From assembly GCF_014200675.1 (NCBI RefSeq), contig NZ_JACHCI010000008.1, positions 1-64,000 of the forward strand: a stretch of 64,000 nucleotides of DNA. The letters run 5' to 3'. The stretch is from Janthinobacterium saanense. Lineage in GTDB: Bacteria > Pseudomonadota > Gammaproteobacteria > Burkholderiales > Burkholderiaceae_D. The translations under genes were made by a program, and so were the position numbers. Below the pieces are notes generated by a model. That model had not been told where the DNA came from and searched no databases. It was given only the letters and a program-made list of their open reading frames with translations. This document shows, piece by piece, positions 49,026 through 57,924 of the stretch; positions within the stretch are counted from its first letter, which is position 1; every line of letters starts with the position of its first letter.

Positions 49026-49333
49026 GACCGCGTACCTGGCAGCGACTCCCGCGCAAAGTACGCTGCCGCTTTTTTTATGATATCGCGCTCCATGCGTGCC
49101 TCGGCGAGCTCTTTGCGCAGCTTGCTTACCTCGGCTTCCAGCTCAGGCACGGAGCGGCTGCCAGGAGCCACTTTAGGCGACGTACCACGTCTCGCTGCCG
49201 CCACCCAATTGGCCAGTGTGCCTTTGGGAATGGTGAGGCGCAACGCGGCGTCTTCCAGCGTCAGGCCCTGTGTCAGAACTAGTTTTACCGCTTCTTCACG
49301 AAGCTCAGGTGTGTATGTTGTTGAGCGTTTCAT
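49022..49333 (-). CDS. IS3 family transposase OrfA
   Basis: A 103-residue protein: N-terminal helix-turn-helix (TPELREEAVKLVLTQGLTLEDAAL) that binds the IS ends, and a leucine-zipper-like C-terminal helix (VSKLRKELAEARMERDIIKKA). Complete and followed by orfB in a -1 frame. The element therefore looks recently active. Confidence 0.93.
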   Translation of the reverse strand: MKRSTTYTPELREEAVKLVLTQGLTLEDAALRLTIPKGTLANWVAAARRGTSPKVAPGSRSVPELEAEVSKLRKELAEARMERDIIKKAAAYFARESLPGTRS

Positions 49334-49393
49334 ATGTTCTCCAGTTGGTGAAGTTTACCAAACCAGAGTGTCCGAAAAAGTCAGGGTACCCCA

Positions 49394-49901
49394 TTGATCA
49401 TGCAGATGACGAAGTATGGGGTGAGCTTACGGACGTGCATCTTGTTGAAGAGTGGAGGGGTAGTGCTCTGGTTCCTTTTGATTGGATACCATCTACTGAT
49501 GGAGCCATTTGAAAAAAAAGCTTAGCGGAGCAAATAGAGAGTTACGCGATTTCTAGCTGCGGTCCCACTACAGGCTGAATTTTGACCTATCAGGTGGCGG
49601 GCTGCGGAGCGAGTGATTTCCCGGAAATAGACCGACACAAGGACTTTACATCCGCAGAAATAAAAACACCAACCTGCATGGGTTGGCGTTCTCTTTGAAA
49701 GCATTCTTGGTGGCCCGGGGCGGAGTCGAACCACCGACACAAGGATTTTTGTTAAGACCCACTTGATTATAAACACGTTTAACAAATCAAATAGATCTGG
49801 CCTCATTTCCTGGCTAAGTCGGTGAAAATCTTGCCGTACAAAGTTTGACAGCACCACTTATCTGTAATAAAGTCACCAACACACAAACCAATCATCTCAC
49901 C
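49394..49901. other. Remnant stretch at right boundary of the accessory region
   Basis: The first 120 bp read on the plus strand as coding-like sequence (HADDEVWGELTDVHLVEEW) up to a TGA at 49510-49512, without a start; it is probably the tail of a gene, possibly transposon cargo, whose front was deleted with the rest of the TniB-like gene. The rest holds the inverted tRNA-Phe 3' half. No intact gene seen. Confidence 0.45.
49708..49749 (-). repeat. Inverted tRNA-Phe 3' half, probable attachment-site remnant
   Basis: On the minus strand this matches the tRNA 3' half at 25654-25703: over 46 nt (to 49704) only two positions differ, both T to C. T-arm GGTGG/CCGCC, acceptor CCGGGCC and ACCA are present, but the anticodon arm is broken (AAAATCCTT remains). 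Together the two copies bracket the accessory region in inverted orientation. Confidence 0.75.
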
Positions 49902-50348
49902 ATGCCCACCAGTACCCGCTTCGCCGTTGCTGCCCATGTCCTCGCTGCGCTGGCTGTCAGTGGCGACAAGCCCTTGCGCTCGGAAGACCTTGCGTATTCC
50001 GCGAACACGGGTGCTGTCGTTATTCGTGGTTTGCTGTCGCGCCTGAACGATGCGGGGTTGACGCGCTCGCAGTTGGGGGCTGGTGGTGGCGCCATGCTGG
50101 CCAAGCCGGCGGCCGAGATCAGGCTGCTGGACGTGTATGCGGCGGTTGAGGATACGGAACTGTTTTCCGTGCACCGCACGCCGCCTTGTGAAAGCTGCGC
50201 TGTCGGTGGCAATATTCTCGATGCGCTGCAGCCTGCTCTGGCACGTGCGCGTAGTGCGCTGGAGGATGAATTGGCAAAAACGACCATCGCGGACATTGCG
50301 CTGGAAGTGTCGCGCCTGGGGAAATTTTCCATTCCATTGATTTGGTGA
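49902..50348 (+). CDS. Rrf2 family transcriptional regulator
   Basis: A 148-residue regulator with a winged helix (RFAVAAHVLAALAVSG, then GAVVIRGLLSRLNDAGL and the glycine-rich wing LGAGGGAML). Cysteines lie at CESC (about 93-96), fewer than the three of NsrR/IscR, so it is more like the YwnA-type redox or aldehyde sensors. It precedes a F420-reductase-like gene on the same strand, its likely target. The ATG at 49902 is chosen because the family start follows directly. Confidence 0.85.
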   Translation: MPTSTRFAVAAHVLAALAVSGDKPLRSEDLAYSANTGAVVIRGLLSRLNDAGLTRSQLGAGGGAMLAKPAAEIRLLDVYAAVEDTELFSVHRTPPCESCAVGGNILDALQPALARARSALEDELAKTTIADIALEVSRLGKFSIPLIW

Positions 50349-50480
50349 TTTTTTTATTTATAAATGTCGATGTGTCGCAAACACACTATTAATATACGAA
50401 CGACACATGCAAAGGACCGCCAGCCTGCAGGGGCGCTGGCGGCTCTTCTTTCCAGCCCCTTACATCCACAGGAGTACATC

Positions 50481-51125
50481 ATGAGTATAGGTATTATTGG
50501 CGCAGGCGCCCTGGGTTCCAGCATTGCCCGTCTGCTTGCCAGGAACGGCATTGCCGCCACCATTGCCAACCGCCGCGGTCCGCAATCACTCGCGGCGCTG
50601 GTGCAGGAACTGGGGCCTTCCATCACGGCAGGGACGGTCGAAGCAGCGGCCAGCGCGGATATCGTTTTTCTCGCCGTGCGCTGGGCCGATGCCAGGCAGG
50701 CTTTGGCTCACTTGCCGGCCTGGCATGGACGTATCGTGATCGACGGCATCAACCCGGTCGAATTCCTCGATCCCGATTCGGCCGATGCCAAGGACCCCAC
50801 CAATCCGCTGGCCGCTTATGGCATCAAGGCCATCGATCTTGGAGCACAGCATTCCAGTGAATTGATCAGCCAGTTGCTGCCTGGCGCGCGCGTGGTCAAG
50901 GCGTACAACCATCTCGATGCCAACGCTTACGCAGAAGCGGAAGTCAACGGTGGCCAGCGCGTGCTGTTCTATTGCGGCGATGACGCAGCGGCCAAGTCGG
51001 CAGTGCGGCAATTGATTGAAAGCACGGGTTTCTTCCCGGTAGACCTGGGTACCCTGGACGCGGGAGGCCGATTGGCATCGCTGCCTTTTGGCGCCTTGTC
51101 TACGCATAATTTCGTCAGGGTGTAA
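50481..51125 (+). CDS. NADPH-dependent F420 reductase-like oxidoreductase
   Basis: A 214-residue protein with an N-terminal Rossmann fold (GIIGAGALGSSIARLLARNG, then NRRG) and the F420-oxidoreductase/NADP-binding layout; a late VKAYNHLDA segment is typical of the group. In bacteria lacking F420 these proteins probably act on another substrate with NADPH. CAGGAG lies 7 bp before the ATG. It probably belongs to the Rrf2 regulon. Confidence 0.85.
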   Translation: MSIGIIGAGALGSSIARLLARNGIAATIANRRGPQSLAALVQELGPSITAGTVEAAASADIVFLAVRWADARQALAHLPAWHGRIVIDGINPVEFLDPDSADAKDPTNPLAAYGIKAIDLGAQHSSELISQLLPGARVVKAYNHLDANAYAEAEVNGGQRVLFYCGDDAAAKSAVRQLIESTGFFPVDLGTLDAGGRLASLPFGALSTHNFVRV

Positions 51126-51132
51126 GGGCAAC

Positions 51133-52128
51133 TCACGCTGCGGTGTTCGCCCGCCACCCCGCCGGCGTGACGCCTTCCCATAAATGGAAAGCGCGGGCGA
51201 AGGAGTTGACTTCCTCGTAGCCCAGCAAAAAGGCCACTTCGCCTATGCCCAGGCTGGTGGCTTTCAGCAGGCGGCGTGCGGACTGGTGGCGCACTTCGTC
51301 TAGCAAGTCTTGATGGGTGGTGCCCAGTTCTCCCAGGCGGCGCTGCAGGGTGCGTACGCTCATGCCGAGCGACTTGGCTATCTTTGAGATCGCGGGGCGC
51401 TCGCCGGCCATGGCTTCGACCAAGGCGTCGCGCACGTCGTCGACCAGGGTGCGGCTGGCGTCATTGTTCGATAGCGCGAGGTCCAGTCCCGGCAATAAAA
51501 TCGCCAGGAATTGGGCATTGCGCTTGACCATGGGCAGCGCCAGCGCGGCCTCGTCGAACACCATCACGTCGTGCGGGGCGTCGAAGCAAATTTCGCAGCC
51601 GAAATGCTGTTGCAGCATGGCTTCGTGCGCGGGTGCACGGGTCAGTTCGATGCGGCGCGGCTTGATGGGCGTATTCGTACCTTGCTGGACGACTTTGACG
51701 ATGCCTGCAAAGATCAGGTCGGTCAGCAGCGCGGGCGGTTCTTCATGGGCCAGCAGCCATTGGAAGCGCAAACGCGCTTCGCCTTGCGCAATATCAAGCC
51801 AGACTTTTTCCGGACAGACCAGGCGCTTGTAGCGGGCCAGGCGCTCCAGCCCTTCACCCAAAGTATTCGAATGCAGGGCGGCCAGCGAGGCCACGTTCTC
51901 TTCATCAGTCAGCGCGGCATGCCCTAGTTGCAAGCCAAGGCCAGGGTCGGCGGCGGTCTGCTCGACGGCGCGCCACAGGGCGAAAAATTCGGCCGTCGTG
52001 CCTTCCGGCCTGGCAACGTTGAAGCGCGAGCGCGGCAATTTTGCCAGGCGCAGGACGGCATCGACATCGAGGCCGGTTTGCGCAAGATGCTCGAACAGCA
52101 CCATGGGTATGGGGACGCGGTCAGCCAT
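51133..52128 (-). CDS. AraC family regulator with Arabinose_bd-type N-domain
   Basis: A 331-residue regulator. The first 200 residues match the N-terminal domain of OruR/ArgR-like AraC proteins (GLGLQLGHAAL, then LHSNTLGEGLERLARYKRLV); the C-terminal 100 have two HTH units (IAKSLGMSVRTLQRRLGELG and VAFLLGYEEVNSFARAFHLWEG). It ends 7 bp beyond the convergent reductase gene. Target unknown; the ALDH/NTF2-like operon is close by. Confidence 0.88.
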   Translation of the reverse strand: MADRVPIPMVLFEHLAQTGLDVDAVLRLAKLPRSRFNVARPEGTTAEFFALWRAVEQTAADPGLGLQLGHAALTDEENVASLAALHSNTLGEGLERLARYKRLVCPEKVWLDIAQGEARLRFQWLLAHEEPPALLTDLIFAGIVKVVQQGTNTPIKPRRIELTRAPAHEAMLQQHFGCEICFDAPHDVMVFDEAALALPMVKRNAQFLAILLPGLDLALSNNDASRTLVDDVRDALVEAMAGERPAISKIAKSLGMSVRTLQRRLGELGTTHQDLLDEVRHQSARRLLKATSLGIGEVAFLLGYEEVNSFARAFHLWEGVTPAGWRANTAA

Positions 52129-52199
52129 CGTCTGTGTTTGAAAATAGTGGAAAAAGGCCAGCAGCAGCTACAGTAGCACGATGCTGCTGGCTATTCGAA

Positions 52200-52664
52200 T
52201 TAGGCTAATGGGCGCTCGTCTACCCAATCAACCAGAAGTTGGCGTTCCGAGAACAGCCACTCGCCATCCACTTTCACGAAGCTGTCGTGATAGCGGATCG
52301 ATGCAATCATCAGACGGCGCTTGCCGTCAGCCACCGTCACATGGTGCGCCAGGCAATAGGCCACGCCGGTGGCGGTGTCGCCCGTCAAGCTCAAGATCGT
52401 GCTCTGGCCGATGAAGTGGGTGGTGGCGTCGTACTGATTCAATGCCGCGAACACGGGGGCGAGGTCCTGGCGCGTGTGCAAGTCCATCGCCGGGGTCGGG
52501 TCCTTGGCGTTCATGTAGACCACGAAGTGGGTGTCTTCGGTAAACAACGCCATTTGGCCTTCGGCATCGCGGCGGTCGGCGCAATAGGCGTAGGCTTCGA
52601 CCAGTTCACGGATGGCCAGGCGATCGGCTGCTTGCGCGGGGGAAATGGTGATGTGCTTGCTCAT
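52200..52664 (-). CDS. Nuclear transport factor 2 / SnoaL-like protein
   Basis: A 154-residue cone-shaped alpha+beta barrel protein of the SnoaL-like group: AIRELVEAYAYCADRRD and FTEDTHFVVYM at the start, DSFVKVDGEWLFSER near the end. Members include small-molecule isomerases, hydratases and binding proteins; the role here is unknown. Its start overlaps the ALDH stop (TAATG), so the two are translated together and may act on one pathway. Confidence 0.82.
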   Translation of the reverse strand: MSKHITISPAQAADRLAIRELVEAYAYCADRRDAEGQMALFTEDTHFVVYMNAKDPTPAMDLHTRQDLAPVFAALNQYDATTHFIGQSTILSLTGDTATGVAYCLAHHVTVADGKRRLMIASIRYHDSFVKVDGEWLFSERQLLVDWVDERPLA

Positions 52665-54133
52665 TAGAATGCTCCTTTGGATTCGAGGATGGCGCGTGGT
52701 TCCAGATATGCCTCAATGCCGTAACGGCCATATTCGCGGCCGACGCCGGAATGCTTGAATCCGCCCCAGGGCGCTTGCGGATCGTCCGCCATATTATTGA
52801 TGACAACGCGGCCGGCGCGCAATTGGACGGCAACGTGGCGTGCGCGCTGCGTGTCGGCGCCGATCACGGCGGCGTGCAAGCCGTAGTTGGAATCGTTGGC
52901 GATCTGGATCGCGTCTTCGTCCGTGTCGTAGGCAATGATAGCCAGCACGGGGCCGAAAATTTCTTCCTGGGCAATCGTCATAGCGTTTTTCACGTTGACG
53001 AACACGGTCGGTTTCACGAAATAACCGGCTTCAAAACCTTGCGGATGGCCAAGGCCGCCGACCAGCACTTCGGCGCCTTCCTCTATACCCTTGCGGATAT
53101 ACGATTGCACGCGCTCATATTGATTGAGCGATACCATCGGCCCGACCGCCGTCTTGGGGTCGGCCGGATCGCCGACGGCAAACGCGCGCATCACTTCCTT
53201 CGTGACTTGCTTGACTTCTTCCAGGCGGCTGCGCGGCACCAGCAAACGCGTGCCGGCGGCGCAAGCCTGGCCGCTGTTCAGGAAAGCCATGATCAGGGCC
53301 GACGGTATTGCCTGGCCCAAGTCAGCGTCGTCCAGCACGATGGTCGGCGACTTGCCACCCAGTTCCAGGGTGATGCGCTTCATGGTTGCCGCGCCTTCGC
53401 GCATGATATGTTGACCAACAGCAACCGAACCCGTGAACGAGATCTTGTCCACGTCGGGATGACGCACCAGTTCTGCGCCAACCACGCCGCCGCGGCCCGT
53501 GACAACGTTGAGCAAGCCCTTGGGCAAGTCGGCCGCGTGCAGCGCTTCGAGCAAGACGCGGGTTTGCAGCGAGCACAACTCGCTGGGCTTGACGACGACA
53601 GTACAACCGGCGGCCACGGCCGAAGCAAGTTTCAGGCAAATGAACAGGGCGTTCGCATTCCAGGCGGTAATCAAACCGGCGACACCGACCGCTTCCTGGG
53701 TGACTTTGGTGGTACCCCAGCTGCTTTCCAGCGGCATGTCTTGCAGTGCAACTTCTGCCGCATGGAAGGCGTTGATGGCGGCTTCCACGATCAAGCGGGA
53801 AAATTGCACCACGCCGCCATATTCTTCCACCATGGCGGCGGTCAGCTCATCGACGCGCGCCGAGGTGGCGGCATGCAGGCGGCGCAAGATTTGCACGCGC
53901 TCTTCCTTGCCGGACTGGCTGTAGCTGGGGAAAGCGCGTCTGGCCGCGGCGATGGCGCGCCGCGTATCTTCCTCGTCGGCCAGGGTGGCGTGGCCGATGA
54001 CGGCACGGTCGGTGGGGCGGATGATGTCGACCACTTCACGGCCGTGCGACTCGACGAAAGCACCGTCGATATAATGGGTGGTGATCGTCTGGACTGTATC
54101 TTTGACTGTATCTTTGGCAGCAGATGTGTTCAT
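52664..54133 (-). CDS. NAD(P)-dependent aldehyde dehydrogenase
   Basis: A 489-residue enzyme with the aldehyde dehydrogenase active site: N159 (TAWNA), general base E257 (LELGGKSP) and nucleophile C291 (NSGQACAAGTR). It oxidises an unknown aldehyde to the acid. A repeated KDTV in residues 7-14 is a small oddity of the N-terminus. It is coupled to the NTF2-like gene downstream. Confidence 0.9.
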   Translation of the reverse strand: MNTSAAKDTVKDTVQTITTHYIDGAFVESHGREVVDIIRPTDRAVIGHATLADEEDTRRAIAAARRAFPSYSQSGKEERVQILRRLHAATSARVDELTAAMVEEYGGVVQFSRLIVEAAINAFHAAEVALQDMPLESSWGTTKVTQEAVGVAGLITAWNANALFICLKLASAVAAGCTVVVKPSELCSLQTRVLLEALHAADLPKGLLNVVTGRGGVVGAELVRHPDVDKISFTGSVAVGQHIMREGAATMKRITLELGGKSPTIVLDDADLGQAIPSALIMAFLNSGQACAAGTRLLVPRSRLEEVKQVTKEVMRAFAVGDPADPKTAVGPMVSLNQYERVQSYIRKGIEEGAEVLVGGLGHPQGFEAGYFVKPTVFVNVKNAMTIAQEEIFGPVLAIIAYDTDEDAIQIANDSNYGLHAAVIGADTQRARHVAVQLRAGRVVINNMADDPQAPWGGFKHSGVGREYGRYGIEAYLEPRAILESKGAF

Positions 54134-54302
54134 GGCAAACCTCTATGGGTTGATGGGCAGCGTAGGGACGAGAGCCCCGTAAAGTGAGCCCTGCTTGAGG
54201 CCCACTGACGGTGGACAGGTCAAGAGTAAAGCTGCCTTGCGCCACGCGCCAATCAGATCACGCCAAAGTTACATCGCATAGTGCCAAACTGCGGCAGCAG
54301 TC

Positions 54303-55244
54303 TCACGCCGTGAAGATCAATCCTTTTTCATCGCTAGCCAGCAGTTTCTGCAAGGCACCCTCGTTCAAGGATGGCTGGCTTTTGAATGCTTCCGCAAAGA
54401 AATCCATGAAAACGCTGGCCCTGCGCGGCATCAGCCGGGCGGCAGAATAGACGATCTGGATCGGCACCGGCTGCGGGCTGAAGTCGGTCAGCAGCAGTTT
54501 CACCTCGCCACGGCGCACGGCGTCTTCGAACATCCACAGGGGACCATAACCGATACCCAGGCCATCGATGACGGCCTGATGGACACCATCGAGCGTGTTG
54601 GACTTTAGGCTACCCTTGATCGCCACTTCCCCTACACTGAACAGCCAGGAGGTGCCGGAGGAAAACAAGGTATAAGCGATGCAGTTATGCTGCGCCAGGT
54701 CTGATGGCAACGTCGGCGCCCGATTTTTTTGCAGATAGGCGGTGCTGGCGACACACACGCGCTCGGACGCGCCGATACGCCGGGCACGCAGGTTGCTGTC
54801 TTTCAAGGTACCGATGCGGATAGCCAGGTCGACCCCGTCTTCCACCATATCGATAAAACGGTCGCTGATCTGCACATCGATCTCCATCTCGGGATGCAGT
54901 TCCAGAAATTTCACTACCCACGGCAGCAACTGGGTGCGGCCCAGCGAGGTGGGGCAACTCACTTTCAGCACGCCACCGGGTTTGTCTTCTCCACGGGCAT
55001 TGGACTCGGCTTCGGCAATCGCATCGAGCACTTGCCTGACCTCCGCGTAGTAGCGCTCGCCCTCCGCCGTCATCGTCAGTTTGCGCGTCGAACGGTGCAG
55101 CAGGCGCGTAGCAAGATGCTGTTCCAGCGCCGCAATATTACGGCTCACATTGGGTTGCCCCGTGCCCAGCTCACGCGCCACGGCTGAAAAGCTGCCGGTT
55201 TCCACCGCGCGTACAAAACATTGCATGAGTAACAGACGATCCAA
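54303..55244 (-). CDS. LysR family transcriptional regulator
   Basis: A 313-residue regulator: winged helix (SFSAVARELGTGQPNVSRNIAALE) and effector domain of the group often called CrgA/DsdC-like. It lies between the ALDH operon (same strand, downstream) and a divergent SDR gene; the 190-bp gap to the SDR start makes that the likely target. Confidence 0.9.
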   Translation of the reverse strand: MDRLLLMQCFVRAVETGSFSAVARELGTGQPNVSRNIAALEQHLATRLLHRSTRKLTMTAEGERYYAEVRQVLDAIAEAESNARGEDKPGGVLKVSCPTSLGRTQLLPWVVKFLELHPEMEIDVQISDRFIDMVEDGVDLAIRIGTLKDSNLRARRIGASERVCVASTAYLQKNRAPTLPSDLAQHNCIAYTLFSSGTSWLFSVGEVAIKGSLKSNTLDGVHQAVIDGLGIGYGPLWMFEDAVRRGEVKLLLTDFSPQPVPIQIVYSAARLMPRRASVFMDFFAEAFKSQPSLNEGALQKLLASDEKGLIFTA

Positions 55245-55437
55245 TTGATGCTCCTTTAGCTATAGCCACTGTCATTTCCATGCTCATTCATGCCTTTGAG
55301 GCATAGGCATTATACGGCTGGATGGTCTTATCGGCGGGTAGCCCCGCCCCGATACTTGCTTCATGGGTAGCTTGGATGCAAGGCAAACCTGGCCCTCGCA
55401 AGCAAGCCCTTCACCTGACCATTACTGGAGTATTGAA

Positions 55438-56187
55438 ATGAGCAATCTTAAAGGCAAAGTAGCCGTCATCACCGGCGGCAGCAGCGGCATCGGCCTGGCA
55501 ACGGCACAACGTTTCGTCAAGGAAGGCGCGTACGTCTACATCACCGGCCGCCGCCAGTCCGAACTGGACAAGGCAGTCGCACTGATCGGCAGCAACGTCA
55601 CTGCAGTGCAAGGCGACGTCACCAGCCTGCCCGACCTGGACCGCCTGTACGCCACCATCCAGGCCGAAAAAGGCCAGTTGGACATCGTGGTGGCCAACTC
55701 CGGCATCGTGGAACCAAAGTCCACCGCTGACGCGGACGAAACGCACTTCGACAAGACCTTCAACATCAATGCCAAAGGCGTGTTCTACACCGTGCAAAAA
55801 GCCTTGCCACTGATCAGCAAGGGCGGCGCCATCATCGTGATCTCGTCCATCGTCTCGTCCAAGGGTTTCCCTGGCTACGCCACCTACAGCGCCACCAAGG
55901 CGGCCGTACGTTCCTTCGTGCGCACCTGGACCATGGAGCTGAAAGAACGCGGCATTCGCGTCAACACCCTGAGCCCAGGGCCGGTCGACACACCGATGAT
56001 CGACAGCCAGGCTGAGAGCAAGGAAGGCGCCGACCAGGTGCGTGCCTTCTTCGCTACCCAGGTGCCACTGGGCCGCATGGGCCAAGCGCACGAAATCGCG
56101 GCCGCCGCCCTGTTCCTGGCGTCCGATGAAAGCAGCTATATCGCCGGTATCGACTTGCCGGTAGACGGCGGCATGGCCCAGGTCTAA
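55438..56187 (+). CDS. SDR family oxidoreductase
   Basis: A 249-residue classical short-chain dehydrogenase: TGGSSGIG (12-19), ANSG in the middle, YSATK active-site motif and a C-terminal GIDLPVDGGMAQV typical of 3-oxoacyl-ACP-reductase-like enzymes. TGGAG lies 9 bp upstream of the ATG. Divergent from LysR and followed after 80 bp by a DUF1993 gene. Confidence 0.92.
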   Translation: MSNLKGKVAVITGGSSGIGLATAQRFVKEGAYVYITGRRQSELDKAVALIGSNVTAVQGDVTSLPDLDRLYATIQAEKGQLDIVVANSGIVEPKSTADADETHFDKTFNINAKGVFYTVQKALPLISKGGAIIVISSIVSSKGFPGYATYSATKAAVRSFVRTWTMELKERGIRVNTLSPGPVDTPMIDSQAESKEGADQVRAFFATQVPLGRMGQAHEIAAAALFLASDESSYIAGIDLPVDGGMAQV

Positions 56188-56267
56188 AAAGGGCCAGGCA
56201 CTTGCGCCGACCAGGCGCAGGTGCTGTTTTGCCTACACGCACGACAATCAACATAACAGGAACCATC

Positions 56268-56846
56268 ATGTCCCTCTCCATGTACGATGCCTCCATCCCG
56301 GTCTTGATCCGCGGCCTGGGCATCATGTCCGATTACCTCGACAAGGCAGCAGCCTATGCGGTCGAAAAAAATATTCCCGTCTCGGTGCTGCTGCAAGCGC
56401 GATTGGCGCCGGACATGCTGCCGCTGGCCGGCCAGGTGCAGCGCGCCAGCGACAATGCCAAGGGCGGCGCCGCCCGTCTGGCAGGAGTCAGCGGCCCCAC
56501 TTTCGCCGATACCGAAACCACGCTCGAAGAGTTACAAGAACGCGTGGCCAAGACCGTCGCGTTTCTGGAAACCATCACGCCGGAACAGCTGGCAGGCAGC
56601 GCAAGCCGCAGCAACGAGCTGCGCTTTCGCAGCATCAATGGCGTGATGCGCGGCGATGTCTATCTGCTCAGCTTTTTGCTGCCGAACTTCTTTTTCCACA
56701 TCACCACCGCGCACGACATCCTGCGCCACAACGGCTGCCAGCTCAATAAACGCGACTATATCGGCTCCGATAGCCTGTCCTACGTCAATCCGCCAGTGAC
56801 CAGCTTCTTTGGCTGGCAACCGACTGGTGTGACCAATTCAAAATAA
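56268..56846 (+). CDS. DUF1993 domain-containing protein
   Basis: A 192-residue protein matching DUF1993 from the start (MYDASIPVLIRGL) to the end (NPPVTSFFGWQP), probably a DinB-like helical bundle of unknown function. A CAGGAA ribosome site precedes the ATG. Its last 9 bases overlap the end of the convergent YhaV toxin gene. Confidence 0.85.
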   Translation: MSLSMYDASIPVLIRGLGIMSDYLDKAAAYAVEKNIPVSVLLQARLAPDMLPLAGQVQRASDNAKGGAARLAGVSGPTFADTETTLEELQERVAKTVAFLETITPEQLAGSASRSNELRFRSINGVMRGDVYLLSFLLPNFFFHITTAHDILRHNGCQLNKRDYIGSDSLSYVNPPVTSFFGWQPTGVTNSK

Positions 56847-57347
56847 GGGGGTATTCGCCTTGCCAAGCTGGTCCAACCGGCTCTGCCCTCCTTGCGCTTC
56901 CGCCAGCAAGGCTAGCCAGTCGTCCGGCGGATGGCCGCTCTCCAGCATCTTGCGGAACACCCGGTAAGCATCATCGTCGCTTTCATAAGCGCGCTTGGTA
57001 TCAAGATCGTTGACCCAGGCGTACACGATGATTTTGCTTTCCAGGTGGTAGCGAAAAAATAGCCGATATTGCTGAAAGAACTTGGCGCGGAACCAGTGCG
57101 TGTGATGGCCACCCAGGGTATGGCCCTGGCGGTATTCGGAGCGTGTCGGATCTTGTGGAATCACATCAAAAGCCAGCCTGGCGATGGCGGCAAGACGTTT
57201 GCTTGCATTCTTGTTTGCATAGCCCAGCGGATCTTTCAGACGCAAGCTTTCCACTTGCCGTATCAAGGCTTCCAGCGCGTCAAGAAACAAGGGATGGGAA
57301 AAAATAGTCCAGCCATTGACGACCAGCGGCTTGGTCCTCAGCGGCAT
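56838..57347 (-). CDS. yhaV: YhaV family toxin (type II toxin-antitoxin)
   Basis: A 169-residue RelE-superfamily ribonuclease toxin: VNGWTIFSHPLFLDALE at the start and the core RYHLESKIIVYAWVNDLDTKRAYESDDDAYRVF-type region (shown in part), followed by GHPPDDW. It would cut mRNA when free. Its start overlaps the antitoxin stop (TAATG), the usual order antitoxin then toxin. Confidence 0.9.
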   Translation of the reverse strand: MPLRTKPLVVNGWTIFSHPLFLDALEALIRQVESLRLKDPLGYANKNASKRLAAIARLAFDVIPQDPTRSEYRQGHTLGGHHTHWFRAKFFQQYRLFFRYHLESKIIVYAWVNDLDTKRAYESDDDAYRVFRKMLESGHPPDDWLALLAEAQGGQSRLDQLGKANTPLF

Positions 57348-57676
57348 TACTCGTCGTCCTCAAGCAAGGAGGCATCCAGATCGACGTCCACCTGACCGAC
57401 CAGCGCATCAATACGGGCAAGCAAGGCCGTATCGACGGCGCTTATCCGCTCAGGATGCCGGGCAATGTCGGCCGCCAGAAAACCCAGGAATTGTCCCAGC
57501 ACAGGATCGCTCTCATCGGGCGGCACGGCACGGGCAATCAGTACCGTGCCGTCAGCACGTATCGTGTATTGCAGCTTGTCGCGTTTGCCCAGCTTGAGCG
57601 CGCGGCGCACGGTTTCAGGAACAGTAGTCTGGTAACGATCTGTGAGCGTAGACTCGGCTTCCAGCGCAGCATTCAT
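57347..57676 (-). CDS. prlF: PrlF family antitoxin (AbrB-like)
   Basis: A 109-residue antitoxin. The N-terminal 50 residues form an AbrB/SpoVT-like swapped-hairpin DNA-binding fold (LTDRYQTTVPETVRRALKLG); the C-terminal acidic part should bind YhaV. GAGGTG lies 6 bp before the ATG. The pair is probably autoregulated. Confidence 0.9.
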   Translation of the reverse strand: MNAALEAESTLTDRYQTTVPETVRRALKLGKRDKLQYTIRADGTVLIARAVPPDESDPVLGQFLGFLAADIARHPERISAVDTALLARIDALVGQVDVDLDASLLEDDE

Positions 57677-57924
57677 GGTAATCACCTCAAGGATAGGGAT
57701 ATGATCGATGGTAATGCAAATGCATTACCATGTCAATTGACATAACTCAGTGGCTTGAATTAACAGGTATCGAGGTAAATAATTTCCATGCCGCACCGGA
57801 GCATGGCATTTTGCTATTCTGCGGTATGATTTCCGGTCAAGCGGCTGTGCCCGGCACCTGCCCTGTCCGCCACTCTCTTCCAGCTCCGCCACGCTTGCGT
57901 AGCCATTCTGCCTAAGGAACTCTT

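Larger units (their letters stand above)
48132..49393 (-). mobile_element. IS3-family insertion sequence (about 1262 bp)
   Basis: Two imperfect 29-bp terminal repeats, both beginning TG and ending in an identical CGGACACTCT (left 48132-48160, right 49365-49393 inverted), flank orfA and orfB. 19 of 29 positions agree. No matching short direct repeat was seen at the two outer edges (CGTC left, TTGA right), which suggests that DNA next to the element was deleted after insertion. The exact family group was not determined. Confidence 0.82.
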
